NCBI GenBank assembly: GCA_038380435.1
Contig: JAWZYU010000020.1
Coordinates: forward strand, 48,144,307 to 48,208,306
Reading direction: 5' to 3'
DNA from: Ryuthela nishihirai
Lineage: Eukaryota > Arthropoda > Arachnida > Araneae > Heptathelidae
DNA length: 64,000 nt
Below are positions 45,484 to 56,689 of this stretch, one piece after another. The position numbers were made by a program, and so were the translations under genes. Within the stretch, counting starts at the first letter, position 1; each line of letters begins with the position of its first letter. The notes beneath the pieces were generated by a model. The model ran no database searches, was not told the origin of the DNA, and saw only the letters and a program-made list of their open reading frames with translations.

Positions 45484-45792
45484 GCGTTGAGATCAACCTC
45501 CGGTAACCACCGTTGCCCTTGGTGAGAAAGTGGACACCAATGGGCTTGGAAAGGCCACCCTCTGTCGGATGGGACATTAATCCGTGTCTCCGTGTACAGG
45601 AGAAACGTGCCCTGTTCAAGTTAAAGAACACCCTGGATGGCATTGACGGGACGCTTCCACCTGTCTCCTAACAGCTGTCCAATGGATCGCCTTCCCTAAA
45701 CTTCTCTGAGCCGTTGGAGTTATTAGGTACCTGGCTATTTAGTGCAGTGTGCGCATAGTGCCTCTCACAGGTAAAACAACCCAACCCTCATG
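45484..45792 (+). mobile_element. SINE-A without tRNA head
   Basis: This begins GCGTTGAGATCAACC, the same junction as the headless copies at 32157 and 32467. The core (GGATGGGACATTAATCCG) and tail (GGTAAAACAACCCAACCC) are clear. Confidence 0.9.
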
Positions 45793-45799
45793 AAAAGCT

Positions 45800-46395
45800 C
45801 AGTGGGAAAACTGAGACACTCGGAGGGTGATGATCGGGTAACATTGACAAACTCAGGAAGGTGGTGGCAGCGTGAAAGCTGACAAACTAAGGGCGTGGTG
45901 GGCAGGTAATCCCGTTAAACGATACATCCAGTTTGTCAGGAGGGAAGGGAATACTGACAAATTCAAGAAGGTGGTGGCAGCATGAAAGGTGGCAAGCTCA
46001 GGTAGTAATGGGCAGGTAATACTGAGAAATTCAGGAGTGGTAGGCAGATGATACTGAGAAATTAAAGAATGGTAGGCAGATGGTACTGAGAAATTAAAGA
46101 ATGGTAGGCAGATGATACTGAGAAATTAGAGTGGTGGGCAGGTAATACTAAGAAATTAAGAAGTTGTGGGGAGGTAAATTCTGAGAAATTAAGAAGTTGT
46201 GGGGAGGTAAATTCTGAGAAATCAAGGAGCCGTAATACTGAGAAATCAAGGAGCCGTAATACTGAGAAATTAAGGAGAGGTGGTAATATTAATAAATTAA
46301 AAAGTGGTGATAGTGTAAGTACTGAAAAACTGAAACGGTGATGATCAGGTAATACTGAAAACCTCAGTAAAGTGGTAGCTGGAATACTGGCAAAG
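45800..46395 (+). repeat. Minisatellite, unit about 30-32 bp
   Basis: Units of the type TACTGAGAAATTAAAGAATG GTAGGCAGATGA are regular at 46019-46150, with looser relatives before and after (GTGGTGGGCAGGTAAT, CTGACAAACTAAGG). Confidence 0.88.
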
Positions 46396-46734
46396 TGAAG
46401 GTTTCAGAGGGCGAACTTAAAATTCTTGGAAGCCACTGGTCATGAGAACCAAACTTGATCTATCTTTTACTATCATAAATGATAGACAGATCACTCAAAG
46501 GAATTGTCCCGTTTTTCGGAAGGGAAGAGTTATATTTTGTGTTGGTATTAAAAGGGAAACCGAATAAATTAAGACTGATAGAGCAAAATTAATGACTAGT
46601 ATCAAAAGAGAATAAAAAAATGTTGAGCCGAATAGGTACGACTCACAACGAAGCTATCTAGACTTTGAATTTGATTTTAATTATTAATGGTGGTTGAATA
46701 CCGTTTGATTGATTGTCGATGCCATTCTGTTGTC

Positions 46735-47440
46735 AGGAGGGAGGGAAGCTATCATACATTTAGATCGCAGGTGTGTGTGTGTGCTTGTGGGGGATGTAGA
46801 TCTATCTACCATTTTGATCCCAGGAGGAAAGGAAATCTACCTTGATCTCGGCGGAAAGATGGGAATCTAACTGTAATTTTGGCCTGAGGAGGAGGGTCTA
46901 TCTGCCATCTTGGTCCCACGGGGGGGGGGGGGGGTTCTGACAGTTTGGTCCCAGGAGGAGGGGGATCTGTCTTGATCTCGGCGGAAAGAAAGGAATACAA
47001 CTGTAATTTTGGCCCCAGGAGGAGAGTCTATCTGCGATCTTGGCCCCACGGGGGAGGGGGAGGGTTTTGACAGTTTGATCCCAGGAGGAGGGACGATCTC
47101 TCTGCCATTTTGATCCAGAGGGAGGGAAGATCTCTCTGACATTTTGGTCCCAGGTGGAGGAAAGTCTAGATGCATTTTGGTCCCAGGAGTAGGGGAAAGG
47201 AAGAGATCTATCTGACATTTTGTTCTCAGGAGGGAAGGGAATCTATCTGATATTTTGTTCCAGGAGAAGGAGGAGGGTCTATCTGATATCCTGATCGCAA
47301 AGCGGAGGGAAAGCTATCTGACATTTTGGTCGCAGTAGTAGGTGGGAGAAGGGGGTGGTGGCTTTTTATTCCGTGGTGGAGAGAGCTCTATACTCCCCAG
47401 GTGGGAGAGATCTGTCATGTTGATCCCAGGAGGGGAGCAT
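46735..47440 (+). repeat. G-rich minisatellite with a higher-order unit
   Basis: A basic unit like ATCTGACATTTTGGTCCCAG GAGGAGGG repeats across about 700 bp. A roughly 120-bp higher-order block (from CTATCTGCCATCTTGGTCCC to TTTTGGCC...GGAGGAG) occurs twice in succession, near 46895 and 47025. A G run of about 17 lies at 46918-46934. The proline-rich minus-strand frames at 46806-47218 are products of this array. Confidence 0.9.
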
Positions 47441-48300
47441 CTATCACATCTTTGATATTGAAAAGTGCTTTTATGTAAAGATTCCACTTACGGAAATTGA
47501 TTTAAGTAATCGATCAAGATATATTGTGAAACGAATATCAAACGATCCAGTAGTGTCAGAGATCTCTGCTTTTCTCTTTCAGATGTTTATTTCACCGACA
47601 GAAATCCCCCATATCAGGGAAATATTAAAGTGACGTTCTTGACATGAGATCTTATTTATTGTTAGGAAAATTCTGTTATGAGTTTTTAATGTTTCACTGA
47701 AGTGGTCTGAGTTAATGAGCACGAATTATCTGATCCCTTAATTAACAGCCTATCTGGCATAAAGCCGTTAAGACTAATTAAATAAAGAGAAAAATTAAAA
47801 TCTTTCTTCATTAAACTTCAAAGAGTAATTTGCAAATTCCTTTTAGAGAAGAATCTTAGCAAGTTCTAGCATAAGCTAATGCCCGAAATGAAGAGCATCT
47901 TTTCTAGAGAAGAGAAATGTGTGTAATTGAACACTTGACACTTATTGATGGCAAGAGTATGGCTAAACGGATTATAACACCAGCCTACATCATTAGGGTT
48001 CAAGGTGGAACAGCACATTGAGCAAGCATATCAGCAGGCAAGGTTTTATATCCTTGTGTTACAGCAAATTTTTCCGATTTACCGAATCAGGAAATTAATC
48101 CAGAACAAATTGTTTCCTTTTCCTTGTTTCCCTATGACCGTTCTCGCCATTATCCAGTAAATTATATATCAACCAGAAAGGTATAAAAGTTAACTAACTA
48201 TTAAGGTAAAGGGAAAACTCTCTTTTTTTCCAGCAGACTTTGCCATTTTATATATAGTGTTTAGTAGGTTATCACGTACTACACTTTCAAAGCGAAAGTA
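47441..48300. other. Anonymous sequence
   Basis: I see no supported gene. 47940-48010 has weak tRNA-like A- and B-box sequences (TGGCTAAACGG, GGTTCAAGGTG) and might be an old SINE head. Confidence 0.4.
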
Positions 48301-48309
48301 TACTCTTTT

Positions 48310-48376
48310 GTTATTTAATTACCTGCATTCCAACATTCTTGTAATTATGAAAGTTGGAACGCAGTAATTAAATAAC
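48310..48376. repeat. 67-nt hairpin-forming inverted repeat
   Basis: GTTATTTAATTACCTGCATT CCAAC (48310-48334) pairs with 48353-48376 with one bulge and one mismatch, around an 18-base loop. Weaker pairing continues outward for about 20 bases. It could be a MITE core or a small-RNA precursor; nothing else identifies it. Confidence 0.8.
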
Positions 48377-48877
48377 AACACGGGAATACTACTTCAGAAA
48401 AATGGACGGGTGGAAGAGCTTCGAAAAGTGGTGCTATTGTTGAAATGCACAGGCAAGAGATTGTTTTGAAAGTGATACGTTTTGCTCTAGGTAATGAGAC
48501 TATTTTTAAAATAATTTTTAAAGGGAAATGAATGCTTTTTTGCATTTTTATACAGAGATAGAAAACAAAGTTTCATTTCAGTGCCCATGAGGAATAAAAT
48601 AATAAGAATAGAATATAAAATATAACTGAAACGAAAAGTGAAATGATGACGTATTTAAGATGATGCAAAAGTCACGATCAGCAGAAGTTACACCATTTCA
48701 ATAGAGATAAACGTATTCCTTATGAGGGTTTCAATACACTTTGTCTTTCTATTTACCTATGTGACTTTCTGCCAGCGTACGGAAGTAACGCACGTTTTTA
48801 AAAATGCTTTCAAATGAATTTTAAATTGCCTTTTTCAGTTAATGAAAATTTTACATTCTCAAAACCATATGTTTATA

Positions 48878-49313
48878 CAGGGTGAATCTGAAAAAGTGGG
48901 CAAAACGTATAGCTATACGAGCAATATTCGTCATAGAACGTATGGTCGGAACGCAAACGGCGAGCCGCTAGGTGGCGTTGGAAATGGTATAAAAGGGTCG
49001 GTCCTCGCACCCAAGTGTCTTCGCAAATGTGCGTCGGTCCCTATCCCGCAGGTGTGAAGCCTGCATTACAGCTGGCGACAGCTCTTTTGAGCAATTTCTT
49101 TGAGCATGTACCTCAATTACATTCCTGTTAATAAAACGTTTTCTGAAGTATCTCCTCTCCTTCTTGTGTTCATTCTTTAAATGTGACAGTGGAAAACTAC
49201 CTTTTAACTTCTCACCGCTTGCGTTCCGACCATACATTCTATGACGAATATTGCTCGTATAGCTGCGTTCTACCACCCCGTAAAGTTTTGCCCACTTTTT
49301 CAGATTCACCCTG
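48878..49313. mobile_element. MITE with about 110-bp terminal inverted repeats
   Basis: The ends are CAGGGTGAATCTGAAAAAGT GGGC and its inverse, flanked by TATA on both sides (48874-48877 and 49314-49317; TA or TATA duplication). The arms also share GCTATACGAGCAATATTCGT and TATGGTCGGAACGCAA. The left arm lacks about 18 bases present in the right. The length is 436 bp with no coding capacity. Ends and duplication fit a Tc1/mariner-type parent. Confidence 0.85.
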
Positions 49314-49619
49314 TATATAGAGACGATTGTGAGTGGCTGATGAGTGAGTGTCTGATGAGTGACTGCTGACAGGGATCCACTGTAATTCATACTATGATGC
49401 AGAAATAGTAAAGTTCCGAAAATTTGCACTCAGAGGTATTCCGGGTCGTAGATCTAGGGAAAAATCTTAGATTTGACATCCGACGTGTCCATCAGGGTCA
49501 AATTGCTCAAACGTGATCTAAAAGTTCTAGCTAGAAAATTGAAAATTTGTGTCTGGGGATGAAATACCTAAACGCTAACTAGTCAAACTATGGTGGAACA
49601 CCCAGACACCACGTGTATG

Positions 49620-50062
49620 ACGGTAACGTTAAGTAATTTCCGATCCAGAGGGGAAAGGTCAAATATATATCTACCGTGCTAGAGAACCAAAAAAAATGGT
49701 TTCTGGTGACATTTTGGATCGTAAATGTTATTAAATTATAATTACAAATAGAAATAGAACAGAGTAGAAAAATAGAATATAATAGAATATAATAGAAAAA
49801 ATAAATATAGAATAGAGTATAGAAATACAATAAAATAGATATTACAAATAGAAATGTTACGAAATTTTGGATGCGATGGGTCCTTTGAGGTCAAAGGTCA
49901 AATATTAATCTATCGGTGGTAGAGGTCTAAACTTTGGTGCGCGAAGGGTCTTTTGATTCGTAGAGCTCAGAAATTCCGTCAAATTTTGAATGCAATGGGC
50001 CCTTCCAGGTCAAAGGTCAAATTTCAATGTATTCATGTTGTAGAGCTGACAATTGGTGAATG
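49620..50062 (+). repeat. Three diverged repeats containing AGGTCAAAGGTCA
   Basis: The segment TTTTGGATGCGATGGG, then AGGTCAAAGGTCAAAT, then TAGAG is repeated with variation near 49640, 49870 and 49990. Perfect AGGTCAAAGGTCA lies at 49888-49900 and 50007-50019; the first repeat has a degenerate form. Confidence 0.8.
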
Positions 50063-50262
50063 GGGGAATTTTAGGCAGTATAACTCAGAAACAAGAAGAA
50101 TTTTCAGATCCGGTATTTGCATGATTGAAAATCCTCTGTAAGATATAAGAAAATTTAAGAAGCGGAATTTTATACAGAAGGTGTATGGCAGTAATCGTTT
50201 TTCCTTAAGTCTAATTATTTAAAAAAAGCTTTTGATTTTTGAAAATGATGTCCGAAAAAGAC
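50044..50262 (+). repeat. Direct repeat, left copy, flanking a LINE remnant
   Basis: It shares AATTGGTGAAT, AGAAGAATTTTCAGATCCGG and TTAAGAAGCGGAATTTTATA with 51918-52150 in the same orientation. Confidence 0.85.
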
Positions 50263-50340
50263 GGGGCGAGGGTTCAGTCGGTAGACGGCCCAGGACTGTA
50301 ATCTGCTATTTCCAACTTCAAGTACCTCCTGCGTCAGCGT
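50262..50340 (+). mobile_element. SINE-A head fragment
   Basis: GGTTCAGTCGGTAGACGGCC and TAATCTGCTATTTCC match the tRNA-like head. The sequence loses similarity soon after GTCAGCGTTCATATTT. Confidence 0.65.
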
Positions 50341-50399
50341 TCATATTTTTCTCTCGTAAACCAAGGAAGTCTATCCCATTTAATAACTGTTTTCTCTTG

Positions 50400-51905
50400 T
50401 ACCTTTCCTGTTCAGTGAAAGTGAGAGGATCACCGGGTCTGCTAAGCGTACAGATCACTCGGTTTGTACCCAACAAAATAACATCTAGTACATGAGGCCT
50501 GCGATTTGCAATATTTGAATGGAATGTGATGCATCAACCATCAGTCCCTTGACAGTCGAGTACTCCAACAGCACTCTCCCATTTCTGTTAGTTGCCCTAG
50601 AGTGCTAAGTAGGAAGTTTGACATTCAAATCTCCTGCAAGTATTACAGGGTGTGGTCAAATATTTTGCTTAGGTCGTTTTTGTTGATGAGTTTGTTCGGA
50701 GGGTTATATTCTAATAGTTGCAATGCTAATAGTTGCAATTTCTCAAACGAATCCATTTCCAGCACCACCGCAATTGCCTCTATGTCTTGCAGACTTGAAA
50801 TAATAGATTCATGGTGTGGGATAAATCATTTTATCAGAATAACCGTCTCCCTTCCTTTATTATGTCCCGTACCAATCGAAGTTGGCAACTTTTAGTTTGT
50901 CGTTAACCCTTAGATGCGTCTCGTTAAATAAGGCCACGTGAATGTCATGATCAAATAAAAAGTTTTAAATTCGTAAATGTCATTTTTTATACCTTTAGAG
51001 TTCCCGAACGGAACTGAAGTTTTTTGTTTTTAAAGGCAACTTTGTTCATTGCCCATTAAAGATTTCAGCAATAAAGTTTCCTCAATCCAATATCAATTTT
51101 GTCCATTGGAATTTTAGATGTCTTAAATTTCAATACCAAGTCCTTTATTTTTACCATATAGTCTTTTAATTTAAGGCTCTTAAAGAAGTTACAAAATTTT
51201 CTACTCTCAGAGAGGATTTTTAATTCTTCTGTAGTTTCTCTTGTTTTTGTCCTTTGTCTGTCCCTTGTTTTTGTGCAGAGCATTGTAGTGGCTGAGTTAA
51301 AACTTCTACCACCATCTCATATCTCTGATTTTCGGGAACAACTTTGTTTTTATTGGAAGTAGCTGCCTGAGAACAAGATTTTCTTTTGCTCAGATCATTA
51401 ACAGTTTTCTTGCTAAAATCTGTTGTTTCGTTATAACCTTTACCATTTTGTTGACAAATGCAGTTTTGGGTTTGGGAAATTTTTCACATCTCTTATAGTT
51501 TGCAGTATATCCCTTTATTCAATTTGTACATAAGAGGAGGGGGTCATCTAATTTTCAAGAGCAAACTGATGTTAGATGCTGCCCTGCAAACTTGACACAT
51601 TTTGGATTGTTAAAACAATTTGATTGACATTTATGGGACTGGTTTGGGCTACATTTTTTTCTTAAGGTTCAATCTGGAACTTGAAATGAAATAGATCACT
51701 GACTTGAAATATCTTCCTTCCTGCAGTGTCCATTGTAAGTTCTACCATGAAGATAGGAAGAAGAATCTTATTAGAACTTTTCCTAAGCTGCTGTTTCCTA
51801 AGTTGTTCAACAGTGAAAAACCAAGGTCCAATATTTCCTCTAGGTTTCCTTCGATACCCATGTCAGTTGGCAGTTACGAATAACCACCTTCAAATTTTTG
51901 TCCTG
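50400..51905 (-). pseudogene. Jockey-like LINE 5' part: ORF1 zinc knuckles and endonuclease, decayed
   Basis: This minus-strand element reads from high to low coordinates. ORF1 begins near 51905 with a pre-C2HC-like region (KVVIRNCQLTW; then VELTMDTAGRKIFQVSDLFH). Zinc knuckles follow at about 51650-51480: CQSNCFNNPKCVKFAGQHLT, then YKRCEKFPKPK. ORF2 begins with endonuclease sequence: HDIHVALFNETHLR near 50950 and AGDLNVKLPT, then RNGRVLLEYSTVKGLMVDAS near 50620. GDLN and ETHL hold catalytic-site residues of the APE-type endonuclease. Frames shift repeatedly and stops are frequent. The reverse transcriptase is missing. ORF1 proteins of this clade bind element RNA; the endonuclease nicks target DNA. 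The copy keeps its 5' half but lacks its 3' half, the opposite of ordinary 5' truncation, so a later deletion is likely. Related ORF1 sequence lies at 58135. Confidence 0.8.
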
Positions 51906-51917
51906 TTTTAACTAATA

Positions 51918-52150
51918 GCTAAAAATTGGTGAATAGGATAATTTCAGGCAGTAGAACAGAAATAAGAAGAATTTTCAGATCCGGTGTTTGCATGATTACT
52001 TTCCTGACAGAGTGAAATCATCTTTAAAATATACGAAAATTTAAGAAGCGGAATTTTATACAGAACGTGCATGATAGTAATCGCTTTTTTTCCTGTAAGT
52101 CTAATTATTTAAAAAAGTTTTTAATTTTTGAAACTGATGTCACAAAAAAG
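51918..52150 (+). repeat. Direct repeat, right copy, flanking a LINE remnant
   Basis: This is the partner of 50044-50262, with a 35-base insertion containing TTTCCTGACAGAGTGAAATC. The pair brackets the LINE remnant and the SINE-A head. Confidence 0.85.
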
Positions 52151-52401
52151 TGGGTCATTTTTTATAGCCTCTTACACTTCCCGCTTCATAAGTTTTCATT
52201 TGCCACATAAATCATTAAGTTTGACAATTGTTAAAACAACTACTTAATTAACAATAAAACATTAAAACAACTGTTTTGATAAATCCACAAACCGACAAAT
52301 GACCAGCGAAAGCAATAAGAAGATAGGTAATAAAAACTATCCCTTCATAGAACTTAATCAAATTTGCCATGGTCTACACTACAGAGGCATTCTTGGCTTA
52401 A

Positions 52402-52680
52402 CCTCATCTACCCCTCGGTCAGAAAGAGGACACCATCCATCGGATAGGACGTACGTGATGCCGCAACTCAGTGTCCAGGAGAGCCACATACCTTATGCGC
52501 GTTAAAGAAAACCCTGGATGGCTTTGACCGGAGACTTTTGTATATCTCTTAACGGCTGTCCAGTGAGTCTCCTTTCCAAATTTCCTTTGATCTTTGGGTC
52601 CTTGTGACTTGGCCACTTTAACACCATTGTGTGCAAAATGTGGCGCTCAGAACTGCGCACACGAAGACCAAACCCAGTCC
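52402..52680 (+). mobile_element. SINE-A, headless, old
   Basis: Body blocks are CTCGGTCAGAAAGAGGACACC, ATCGGATAGGACGTACGTG and CGCGTTAAAGAAAACCCTGG. The GATGGGCTTGG block is deleted. The 3' end is degraded. Confidence 0.85.
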
Positions 52681-52689
52681 CAAGAAGCA

Positions 52690-55171
52690 TTTTATTTAGT
52701 CAATATTTATTTATAGCTAGCTTCAGTTTGGAGATCACCCAGCCCTTATGTCCAGCTTAAACACTATTTTCACCTGCGAAAGCAAATGTGTAGGGACTCA
52801 AGGGAGAAGGGTCAAGACCGCCAACTCTGAGCGCCAGCAGCAGATCCAGTTTGAAAGTCTGGATGAAGAAAAACACCTGTGTTTAGTTAAAGCCTCACTG
52901 CTCCCCAGAAGGGTACAAAAATGTTGACGTTCGCGTCCCATTGGTCGAAGCACTCTAGTGCCCCCGAAATAAACATCACCTGACAACATCCGCGATGAAA
53001 CTGAAGATTTGAACTGATGATTCTAATCTGATGATCTGAACTGATGATTCGAACTGAAAGTCAGTTGCGTGCCTACTTCGAGACTTTCCGATGTCAGAGC
53101 GTATCGTCTGAGTGGTCTGAGGCTTTTGTTTAACCATTCGATTCACTGTGTCAGGTTGGGAACCACTGGTTATAACATTTATTTTTAAATGTGCATTATG
53201 TAAATTGCTTTATATCGAATTATAAATGTACATATCTGAATTCATCAATGTTTGGGATTTTTTATCGGCCACCTAGCCAGGCCCTTTAAGAATTCATGGA
53301 GAGATGACTCTAGGAAATTACCCACTTTTTTTTTTAAGAAGTAAACTGTACTACACGGCAAATTTTTCTCATAAAGACTATATTGTAGTAATCGACTATC
53401 ATAGTACGTGTTTCATTGCATTTCAGTATGACGAAATTTAAGTAAACGAATAAATTTTCATCACCCGCTCAATTTCATTACACTGGCATTTCATTGTTTA
53501 GGTCCCATGAATGCTGAATAAGAAGAATCGAACTACATCTGCTTCAAAGTATTACTGCCTTCGAAAACAATAAAGGCCCACTATGCAAAGAGATATTTAT
53601 TTATACGTAGTAGGAGTTTACTATTATTTTGTATCGACGTGTTCGTTATATTTTCATGTTTGTGCAAGGATTAAAGTTGCGTCTTAGGAAAACCGTGATA
53701 TTTATTTTTTTTTCTCCTCCATCTGTTTTCTCTTGGTATTCTGAGGAGGACGGAGTGAGAAAAGAATGTTTCAGACAGACGTCTTTGCTGTTCGTCCAAT
53801 TTGTTTCGTAATTTGCATGATGAGGACAGAGTAATTCCTTCCTTGACTGTTTTCATGCTTTTAGGAAAATAGCTTTGGACTCTCTGTTATGCATTCCTAT
53901 GACGAAAGAAAGCTTCATTTTTTATCTAGTCAGAATAATGAAATATGGATGGATTTACAAGATATAGCAGTTAAACGTTTGAGATACCCAAGGCAGAGAG
54001 AACTTTCATGAAAGGCATAGTTTTCCTACTCTAATAATGAATTATTTTAAAAAATCGAATATTACTAATTTTGTTACAAAGTTTCACTAATGTTTTAGAC
54101 AAACTGTATAGAGGGTTCGACTTAATCAAACTCATAATAAATACACTTCAGATAAAAGTAATATTTTGCAAGAAATATGAAAGCTTGACTAATCTATTAG
54201 CACTCAAATGGACATGTTTACTCGTGTCTAAGTTATTAAACTGATATCTTTCACCAACAAAAAGATTTCCGTTACATAATATTATAATTAACAAGTTATA
54301 AGTCAAAATATCTGTGTTTGAGGCTTAACACTTCATGAAATATTCAATATCCAATCTCATAAATCAATTCTTACCAAATAACTTATTTAAAGAACACAAG
54401 ATACCATATATTCCTGTCACTTACGAAACAACTGTGTGACTAACTGTTCCTTCTATGTCTTCTAATCTACTGTTACAACACTTGGATAAATGATTTTACC
54501 TAATACTCTGTACACTTCATAAATCAATACGTTGGCTGGAAACAATTTCTCCTTTAACCCATACATAAAGACATTACGAAAACTTGATCACCATACTACA
54601 AATATGGTTCACCGCTCCTACCCCACACTTACATAAAACCTAGTAATTCAATAACGACACCCCGGCTACTATGTCACACTTTCATAAAACTTTTATAAAA
54701 CTTTAGTAATTCAATAAGTACACCCCATCTGACTATTCGTGCACAAACCAACTTAGCTGATTATTCCAACTCAGCACACAATTCAAACTTTCACTCTCTC
54801 ACGCAGATATTACGTGTTCTTCATAGCTCGCAAAGCCCTCGTGAAAATACATACGTTTTCACACCAGTAATTGTTGTAAGTTAGCAAGTGATTTCAATGT
54901 TTACTGCAATTTTCTTGTTAGTTGGTGCAAGCATGAAATTATTTAAAAATGAAATCGATTAATTTATAAATAGCAGAAGTTAAAACTACTTTTATTGTTG
55001 AAAAATTATTTATTTTGATATTAAGTAAAACAAATTTACTATAAATTAAAATGTCCAAACCAAATTCAAGTCATTGTTAAGTATATTTATGTTTTATGTT
55101 TTCATATTAAGTATTATATGTTAAGTATATTATGTTTTGAATATATCATATACTGTATATATTTATATATA
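52690..55171. other. Anonymous sequence
   Basis: 52760-53120 is GC-richer, includes CCCCCGAAATAAACATC and three tandem GATGATTCGAACT-like units at 53008-53060. It may be an LTR or UTR but no ends are seen. The rest is AT-rich without a supported gene. Frames at 53629-53856 overlap on both strands and are not credible. Confidence 0.4.
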
Positions 55172-56370
55172 CACTGAAGTGCCACTGAATTAGGGATAGC
55201 AACCTAGTAATATGTTGCACCCCCTCTGGCCCTGATAAACGGCCGCCACACGAGGAGGCAAGGACTCCAGAAGCTTGCGTAAATGCTCCACAGGTTTGGC
55301 GACCCATGCATCCTCCAGAGCTGTCCACAATTCTCTGAGGCTCGTCACTGATGTGACACGGGCCCGAACACTCTGCTCGACGGTTTCTCAAAGATTTTCG
55401 ATGGGATTTAAATCTGGGCTTCTACTTGGCCAATTCATTATTTCAAAGTCAGCAGAATGTTCCTGCAACCATGCAGTAGCCAACCTGGACCTGTGAGATG
55501 AACAGTTGTCTTGCTGGTAGACGCGATCTCCTTTGGGATGAATGATATCCATAAATGGTTATAAATGATCAGCCATGAGTTCTATGTACTGGGACACACA
55601 TCAAAGGTACCACAGATATCCAACTGAAGACAACTATTACTGAGTCATCACCAGCTTGTACTGTTCCGACCTGACATTCAAGATCCATGGCTTCATGGGG
55701 TTGGAGTCATACCCTCAGTCTTCCATCGGTGTGATGACGTTTAAATCGGGATTCATCAGTCCAGTCACTCCAGGCAGCTGTTGCCAATTTACGATGGTCC
55801 AGTTTCGATGTTCTTTAGCACAGGCAAGGCGTTGAGCCCAGTATCATGACGTTAGAAGTGGGACTCTCGTAGGTCGGCGGCTCCCGAAGCCGAGATGATG
55901 AAATGAGCGTTGCACGGTCCATGCACTGACTTCCCGGTTGGAACCCGCGTTCAAATGGAAGGTGATTTCAGATAATGTCTGGCCCCTATCGCTCCATACG
56001 ATATTGGTCAGATGGCGAAGCCCACGATCATTCGAGGTTGGTTGACCTTTGAAGTTTTTCCGGGTGCGTGTTTTTCCCCAGGAATTTTCATATTCCCGGA
56101 ACACTCTTGAAATTGTCGTACGAGAAAATTCAAGTTCGTTGTCAATTTCGGAGATTGAATGTCCCATCCGTCGGGCACCTACGATCTGCCCTTTGTCAAA
56201 TGCATCTAAATCCTACGTCTTTCCCATTTCGCTTCTCACGACGAATGCTTGGGGAAGCCAAAGTTGACAGCTATATGTGACCACAGTTTCAACCACGCAT
56301 GTGCGCAAATGCGGGACTTGCGGTAGTGAATTTGGATGTCTCCTATCCCGAATTCAATGGCACTTCAGTG
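55172..56370 (-). mobile_element. Tc1-like DNA transposon, complete ends, inactive
   Basis: The left end CACTGAAGTGCCACTGAATT AGGGATAG is mirrored by the right end (CACTGAAGTGCCATTGAATT CGGGATAG on the minus strand), with TA at 55170-55171 and 56371-56372. The length is 1199 bp. It is a different family from the element at 1615. Confidence 0.93.
55180..56260 (-). pseudogene. Tc1/Tc3-like transposase, broken
   Basis: The minus-strand N-terminal frame (55844-56167) reads MGHSISEIDNELEFSRTTIS RVFREYENSWGKTRTRKNFK. This is a bipartite helix-turn-helix of the Tc1/Tc3 type. It continues with a second DNA-binding part (TLSEITFHLN ... SAWTVQRSFHHLGFGSRRPT). Downstream the protein is cut by frame changes. 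DNA of the central DDE region (around 55740) and the C-terminal part (55146-55391, with a PE-Q motif region near 55270 and AWMGRQTC-like residues) is recognisable but not open. Upstream, a basic motif near 56230 may be the true start. The active enzyme would excise and reinsert the element at TA. Nothing here can be translated into a complete enzyme. The low number of end mismatches suggests a younger age than the 1615 element. Confidence 0.8.
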
Positions 56371-56689
56371 TATATATATAGGGATGATTTACTTAGTAGA
56401 TTTAGAGAATTACAAACGAAGTAAAATTGTAATAGTTTCTTCAAGTTTAAATAAAAGTAAAATTAAATACAATAAAAGGAAAATATATTTTATTTTTTTT
56501 TTGCTTACAAAAAAGTATGAAAAATGATAAAAAATATATTCGCTTTCACTTTTTCGACTATCGATCTGTAAGCATTGAGTTTTTTAAGAGATTAATTTAA
56601 AAATGCCTTTGGGTTTTTTAAATATACATAATATTAAAACATAACGTTATGTATAAAAACATAACATAATATTAAAACTACTAATAAAC

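Noticed and set aside
46806..47218. Proline-rich frames of about 100 codons
   Set aside because: They are by-products of the G-rich minisatellite on the other strand.
53629..53856. Overlapping 60-codon frames on both strands
   Set aside because: They have no motif, no splice context, and low-complexity T/A-rich sequence.
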